In this document: piece by piece, positions 31,834 to 35,577 of the stretch
Layout of the letters: each line of letters starts with the position of its first letter
How positions within the stretch are numbered: position 1 is the first letter of the stretch
Assembly: GCA_017412585.1 (NCBI GenBank)
Contig: JAFPXK010000021.1
Span: 1 to 35,577, forward strand
Reading direction: 5' to 3'
DNA length: 35,577 nt
Origin: Oscillospiraceae bacterium
GTDB taxonomy: Bacteria > Bacillota > Clostridia > Oscillospirales > Oscillospiraceae
Translations under genes and position numbers: made by a program
Notes under the pieces: generated by a model
Seen by the model: only the letters and a program-made list of their open reading frames with translations
What the model was told of the DNA's origin: nothing
The model's database searches: none

Positions 31834-31914
31834 GTGCCGGGGCGGCAAAAATCGGGTCGCAGCCCCATTTTTCCTCCAATTTCCACCATCTGCCCCCGCC
31901 TTTTGCCGGGGCTC

Positions 31915-31943
31915 TTGCGTTTTACGGCGGGATATGGTATACT
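31915..31943 (+). promoter_or_regulatory. Promoter of the DUF975-like gene
   Basis: TTGCGT, 17 bases, TATACT; about 78 bases before the start codon. Divergent from the rnf promoter. Confidence 0.65.
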
Positions 31944-32021
31944 TTTTCGCCGTAAAAGGGTTTTCCGACTTTTACTATTATATTGTACCGTGCTGCCCCG
32001 TCAGCACAGAAAGGACCGAAA

Positions 32022-32774
32022 ATGCTGTTAGATCGCAAAGGCATCAAGGCCGAGGCCAAGGGCATCGTCAAAACCGCCCGGGTGTCCGCCTATACGTTTA
32101 CGTTGGTATATCTGCTGATCATCGCGGCCTTGACGGTGGTGGACAATCTGTTCGGCACCGAGGTCAGCGTGAACCCGGAGATCGAGCTGCAATTGCGGCA
32201 GATGGGCATTGTGGTGGTGGAGATCCCCCACCTCATCACCGTGCCCGCCTCCATCGCCGCCTTTATCTCCCTGGTGGTGGGCTTTGCCCAGGTGGTGTTC
32301 GGCTGCGGCTACAACCTGTATCACCTGGGCGTGCGCCGGGGCCGTGAGATGGGCTACAACACCCTCACCGAGGCCTTCACCTTTGCCGGCAAGGCCATTC
32401 TGCTGGCGGTGGTAATGGAGATTTTCGTCTTCCTGTGGACCATGCTGTTCATCATCCCCGGCATCATCGCCGCCTACCGCTACCGCTTCGCCATGCTGAA
32501 CCTGTGCGAGAATCCCGACATCGGCATCATGGACGCCATCCGTATGTCCAAGGTGCAGACCGCCGGGTACAAGTGGCAGCTGTTCGTGGTGGACCTGAGC
32601 TTCCTGGGCTGGCTCATCCTCAGCGCCTGCACCGCCGGCATCCTGCTGATCTGGGTGGAGCCCTACATGAGCCAGACCTACATCGGCTGCTTCCAGGTGT
32701 GCAAGAAGGCCAGCGGCGTGGGCTCCTTCCCCACCGACAACCCGGGGGATAACTTCCAGAGCTGGAACGTGTGA
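32022..32774 (+). CDS. DUF975-like multi-helix membrane protein
   Basis: 250 residues with about five to six membrane helices. The N-terminus LLDRKGIKAEAKGIVK and the central WTMLFIIPGIIAAYRYRFAMLNLCENPDIGIMDAI-type region (split here by a helix) match the DUF975 pattern, in which a Pro-Gly turn and a RYxxA/Y segment precede an amphipathic stretch. Function unknown. ATG 32022 follows AAAGGAC; the frame is open 13 codons further up to 31983 without a ribosome site. Monocistronic with its own promoter and terminator. It is divergent from rnf, with no clear functional link. Confidence 0.8.
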   Translation: MLLDRKGIKAEAKGIVKTARVSAYTFTLVYLLIIAALTVVDNLFGTEVSVNPEIELQLRQMGIVVVEIPHLITVPASIAAFISLVVGFAQVVFGCGYNLYHLGVRRGREMGYNTLTEAFTFAGKAILLAVVMEIFVFLWTMLFIIPGIIAAYRYRFAMLNLCENPDIGIMDAIRMSKVQTAGYKWQLFVVDLSFLGWLILSACTAGILLIWVEPYMSQTYIGCFQVCKKASGVGSFPTDNPGDNFQSWNV

Positions 32775-32833
32775 GTTTTCCACATGGGGTGTGGAAGTAT
32801 AATAATATAGTATCGCAGCATGATATCGCAAAG

Positions 32834-32866
32834 CGCGGCGCCCGAAAGGGCGCCGCGGGTTTGTTT
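32834..32866 (+). terminator. Terminator of the DUF975-like gene
   Basis: CGCGGCGCCC, GAAA tetraloop, GGGCGCCGCG, then GGTTTGTTTT, 60 bases after the stop. Confidence 0.8.
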
Positions 32867-32913
32867 TACGGCGGCGTTTTGTTCGTAGGGGAGGACGACT
32901 CGGCGCGCCGTTG

Positions 32914-33100
32914 CCTTCCCCCCACGGGGGGAGGTGGGGACGAATAGATAAAACTTTGCACAGCCTTCCCCTCGGGGGGAAGGTGGCGCGGCCTGTAAAG
33001 GCCGTGACGGATGAGGGGGCGTCTACCGGAAACTTCCCGCAAAATCGCCCCCTCATCCGTCAGCTTCGCTGACACCTTCCCCCCGAGGGGGAAGGCGGGG
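32914..33100. repeat. Composite of family A repeats, second copy
   Basis: Same build as the window start. Forward A end (32914-32940), linker with CGAATAGATAAAACTTTGC (32941-32962), inverted A (32963-33021, stem CGGCC/GGCCG), second linker, forward A (33046-33100, stem GTCAGC/GCTGAC). Confidence 0.82.
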
Positions 33101-33109
33101 CGGGTTTTT

Positions 33110-33563
33110 GTTACCGCTCACCATCCAACCGGCCCAGGTGGTTTTCGTTACCGGGGTACGGGCCGCCGAGTCGTCGGCCCCTACGGTGGGGTCGTTGCCG
33201 TGTGCCATTCATCCGGCCCGGGTGGGTATCGCCCCCTCATCCGGCCCTGCGGGGCCACCTTCCCCCCAAGGGGGAAGGCGGGGCGGGTTTTTGTTGCCGC
33301 TCGCCATTCATCCGGCCAGGGTGATTCTCGTTACCTGGGCGGCGGGCGATTCGTGAATCGCCCCTACGGTGTAATCGTGGCGGCATCGGTTTTTTCGTTC
33401 CGTAGGGCGGGACCTGCGTGTCCCGCCTTGCCGGTTGGCGGGAATGCGGAAGGTTTCGTTGGTTGCGGGAAGGCACGATGTTGTCCGTAGGGGCGGGGCT
33501 CTGCTCCGCCCTTTCTGCGTCACCGAACCCAGGCTGGGGCGGACAGGGTCGTCCGCCCCTACG
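33110..33563. repeat. Mosaic of B palindromes, C linkers and an A repeat
   Basis: No gene from 32867 to 33903. B forms at 33160-33186, 33344-33369, 33400-33427, 33485-33513 and 33536-33563, each with different inner bases but the same GTAGGG(G)CG arm. An A copy is at 33230-33284. C linkers (GCCATTCATCCGGCC-like) join them at about 33112, 33200, 33300 and 33575. Confidence 0.78.
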
Positions 33564-33618
33564 CATGGTTGTCGATGCCGTGTACCGTCCAAACCGTCCA
33601 ACCGGCCTGGGTGTTTAT

Positions 33619-33679
33619 CGCCCCCTCATCCGTCACGGCCTTTGGCCGTGCCACCTTCCCCCCAAGGGGAAGGCGGGGG
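33619..33679 (+). repeat. Family A double-hairpin repeat
   Basis: CGCCCCCTCATCCG, first stem CACGGCC/GGCCGTG with loop TTT, second stem CTTCCCC/GGGGAAG. Last repeat before the atoE promoter region. Confidence 0.82.
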
Positions 33680-33806
33680 TGTTTTTGCGCTTCATCGTCC
33701 ATCGTTTCCATTTTCGTGGACAGATTTGGCAATTTTGTGCGTACTGCACAGTTATTATGTTAAAAATTCAGCAATTTTCCAATTTCCTTTTCCGCCTCCG
33801 CCGTAT

Positions 33807-33812
33807 TATAAT
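33807..33812 (+). promoter_or_regulatory. -10 element upstream of the fatty acid transporter
   Basis: Perfect TATAAT in an AT-rich island (33760-33850). The -35 is weak (TTCCTT, 17-base spacer). Confidence 0.5.
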
Positions 33813-33864
33813 GGGCATCGTTAAAAAGTTCGCAATTTCCGCCGGGGAGCTGCGGGCTTGACCA

Positions 33865-33881
33865 CAGACGACCATCGTCTG
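33865..33881 (+). promoter_or_regulatory. Inverted repeat in the transporter leader
   Basis: CAGACGA-CCA-TCGTCTG, perfect 7-base arms, just before the GAGGAG ribosome site. Could be an mRNA hairpin tuning translation or a protein site. Confidence 0.45.
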
Positions 33882-33903
33882 AAAATTACGAGGAGAGTGA
33901 ATC

Positions 33904-35262
33904 ATGTTTAAGAAATTCACCAACGGCTGCGTTCGCGTAGTCAACCGTTGGCTGCCGGACGCGTTTTTGTTCGCAGTCATCCTGACCTTCGTGGTCTTTA
34001 TCGGCGCTCTGGCCGCCACGGGTCTGCCCGTGTTCTCCGCCAGTGAGCCCGACCTGATCACCGCCTGGGGCGGCAACTCCACCTTCTGGAGCCTGCTGAG
34101 CTTCTCCATGCAGATGGCCCTGGTGCTGGTGCTGGGCTCCGCCTGCGCCTCCGCCAAGCCCTTCAAGGCCCTGCTGCGGACCCTGGCCGGCATGTGCCGC
34201 ACCCCCATGCACGCGATCCTGATGACCACCTTCGTGTCCACCATCTGCTGCTGGCTCAACTGGGGCTTCGGCCTGGTTATCGGCGCGCTGCTGGCCAAGG
34301 AGGTCGTGCGCCGGGTGCCCAGCGTGGACTACCCCCTGCTGATCGCCTCCGCCTACTCCGGCTTCGTGGTGTGGCACGCGGGCCTGTCCGGCTCCATTCC
34401 CCTGGACCTGGTGGCCGGCAAGACCTTCGGCGAGGTGCTGTATCAGGCTCCCATCAGCGCCACCATCCTGCACCCCATGAACCTGATCATGTGCGCCGTG
34501 ATCCTGGTGGGCATGCCCTTCGTCAACTACGCCATGCATCCCGACAAGGATCACACCGTCACCATCGACCCCGCCCTGCTGAAGGATGAGGCCGAGCGCG
34601 AGTACAAGGTGGAGACCCCCGCCGACAAGATGGAGCACTCCAAGATCCTGTGGTGCATCCTGGTGGTGATGGGCGTGGCCTACATCATTCACTACTTCTT
34701 CATTGAAAAGGGTTCCCTGGGCCTGAACATCGTCAACTTCATCTTCCTGTTCCTGGGCATCCTGCTCCACGGCGACCTGCGCCGCTACGTGGACGCCATC
34801 GGCGAGGCCGCCGCGGGCGCCGCCGGTGTGCTGCTGCAGTTCCCCTTCTACGCCGGCATCATGGGCCTCATGACCGCCAAGAACGTGGACGGCGTGTCTC
34901 TGGCCGGCGTGATCTCCCAGTTCTTCGTCAACATTTCCAACGGCATCACCTTCCCCATGCTGTCCTTCCTGGCTGCCGGTATCGTCAACTTCTTCGTGCC
35001 CTCCGGCGGCGGCCAGTGGGCCGTCCAGGGCCCCATCATGATGCCCGCCGGTGCCGCTCTGGGCATCGACGCCGGCCGTACCGCCATGGCGGTGGCCTGG
35101 GGCGACCAGTGGACCAACATGATCCAGCCGTTCTGGGCTCTGCCTGCTCTGGGCATCGCCAAGCTCAGCGCCCGGGACGTGATGGGCTACCTGGTAATCG
35201 TGCTGCTGTTCACCGGCGTGGTGGCCGTGCTGGGCTTCCTGGCCTGGGGTATGTTCTTCTGA
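33904..35262 (+). CDS. atoE: AtoE-type short-chain fatty acid transporter
   Basis: 452-residue integral membrane protein with about 11-12 helices, of the AtoE / short-chain fatty acid transporter family. Clear family landmarks are RWLPDAFLFAVILTFVVFI near the N-terminus, CCWLNWGFGLVIGALLAKEV, the WHAGLSGSIPL segment, FVPSGGGQWAVQGPI and WGDQWTNMIQPFWALP. In other bacteria it moves acetoacetate, butyrate or similar acids; in a gut fermenter it may export or take up short-chain acids. ATG 33904 follows CGAGGAG. Single gene with its own terminator. The neighbouring energy-conserving Rnf operon is metabolically compatible but not co-transcribed. Confidence 0.93.
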   Translation: MFKKFTNGCVRVVNRWLPDAFLFAVILTFVVFIGALAATGLPVFSASEPDLITAWGGNSTFWSLLSFSMQMALVLVLGSACASAKPFKALLRTLAGMCRTPMHAILMTTFVSTICCWLNWGFGLVIGALLAKEVVRRVPSVDYPLLIASAYSGFVVWHAGLSGSIPLDLVAGKTFGEVLYQAPISATILHPMNLIMCAVILVGMPFVNYAMHPDKDHTVTIDPALLKDEAEREYKVETPADKMEHSKILWCILVVMGVAYIIHYFFIEKGSLGLNIVNFIFLFLGILLHGDLRRYVDAIGEAAAGAAGVLLQFPFYAGIMGLMTAKNVDGVSLAGVISQFFVNISNGITFPMLSFLAAGIVNFFVPSGGGQWAVQGPIMMPAGAALGIDAGRTAMAVAWGDQWTNMIQPFWALPALGIAKLSARDVMGYLVIVLLFTGVVAVLGFLAWGMFF

Positions 35263-35285
35263 TTCATCCCCGAACATCTCATTTG

Positions 35286-35323
35286 AAAAAAGAGAGAACC
35301 TGCGAAAGCGGGTTCTCTTTTTT
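35286..35323 (+). terminator. Terminator of the fatty acid transporter gene
   Basis: AAAAGAGAGAACCTGC, GAAA, GCGGGTTCTCTTTTTT, 23 bases after the stop. Confidence 0.9.
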
Positions 35324-35434
35324 GTTTGAGAGAAAAGGGAAGAGGGGAAAGAAAAGGTGTCCGCGGCGGGGACGATTGGCATGGTGGGCGAGGGGGGAAT
35401 GGGTGCAATGGCTGCGGAGGGGCGCCACAATGCG

Positions 35435-35545
35435 TAGGGCGCGACGACTCGGCTCGCCGTGACACGGGGCAGCATTGATAAAGGGCGTCGTTGGTTGCGG
35501 AGGGGCATGGTTTTGTCCGTAGGGGCGGGGCTCTGCTCCGCCCTT
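35435..35545. repeat. Two family B palindromes at the window end
   Basis: GTAGGGCGCGACGACTCGGC with partner TCGCCG at about 35435-35462 (imperfect) and GTAGGGGCGGGGC/GCTCCGCCC at 35518-35545. Nothing else is seen from 35324 to 35577. Confidence 0.7.
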
Positions 35546-35577
35546 TTCTCGTCAATCGCCCCGGCCTCGGGCGGAGC

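Noticed and set aside
32870..33700. CRISPR array
   Set aside because: Repeats vary in length, sequence and orientation, spacing is irregular, and no cas genes are present.

Overview
The window looks like chromosomal DNA from a high-GC anaerobic gut Firmicute of the Oscillospiraceae type (relatives of Flavonifractor, Intestinimonas or Oscillibacter). This is an inference. It rests on the GC-rich Gram-positive codon use, strong AGGAGG-type ribosome sites, a ferredoxin:NAD Rnf complex, an AtoE-type short-chain fatty acid transporter, SepF/DivIVA division genes, and many GC-rich hairpin repeats between operons.

Layout. 1-7.9 kb: a leftward MATE exporter, a rightward aldo/keto reductase with a C-terminal ferredoxin domain, and a 1505-residue secreted GH53 galactanase with a C-terminal membrane anchor. 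8.2-19.6 kb: one tightly packed leftward operon, miaB-mutS-mutL-miaA-hfq-(HlyD-like)-yggS-sepF-divIVA-(HAD phosphatase), with a promoter at its head and a terminator at its end. It joins tRNA modification, mismatch repair, RNA chaperone and septum/pole genes. mutL is broken by one in-frame TAG beside a 237-bp block of repeats, which otherwise stays in frame. 19.7-21.2 kb: divergent lspA-rluD. 21.27 kb: tRNA-Val(GAC).

21.35-24.18 kb: a compact integrated element in the 3' half of tRNA-Val. It has an XRE-type regulator, a structured leader that could be a replication origin, an HUH rolling-circle initiator and a tyrosine integrase, flanked by 48-bp direct repeats. No relaxase, coupling protein, capsid or cargo gene is visible. 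Remains of a second related element and a third, disrupted att-like site lie just to the right. This is the most interesting part of the window.

24.9-26.0 kb: an isolated DUF3592-like membrane protein. 26.6-31.7 kb: leftward rnfCDGEAB operon, a sodium- or proton-pumping ferredoxin:NAD oxidoreductase. 32.0-32.8 kb: a DUF975-type membrane protein. 33.9-35.3 kb: AtoE-type fatty acid transporter. The Rnf and AtoE genes together fit a fermentative, short-chain-acid-forming metabolism.

The gaps (1-0.2, 7.9-8.15, 24.6-24.85, 26.0-26.6, 32.9-33.8 and 35.3-35.6 kb) are filled with several families of short hairpin repeats. I call these A (CCCCCTCATCCG double hairpin), B (GTAGGGGCG palindrome), C (linker between A and B) and D (about 105 bp, two covarying stems). 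No CRISPR array, rRNA or complete IS element was seen.
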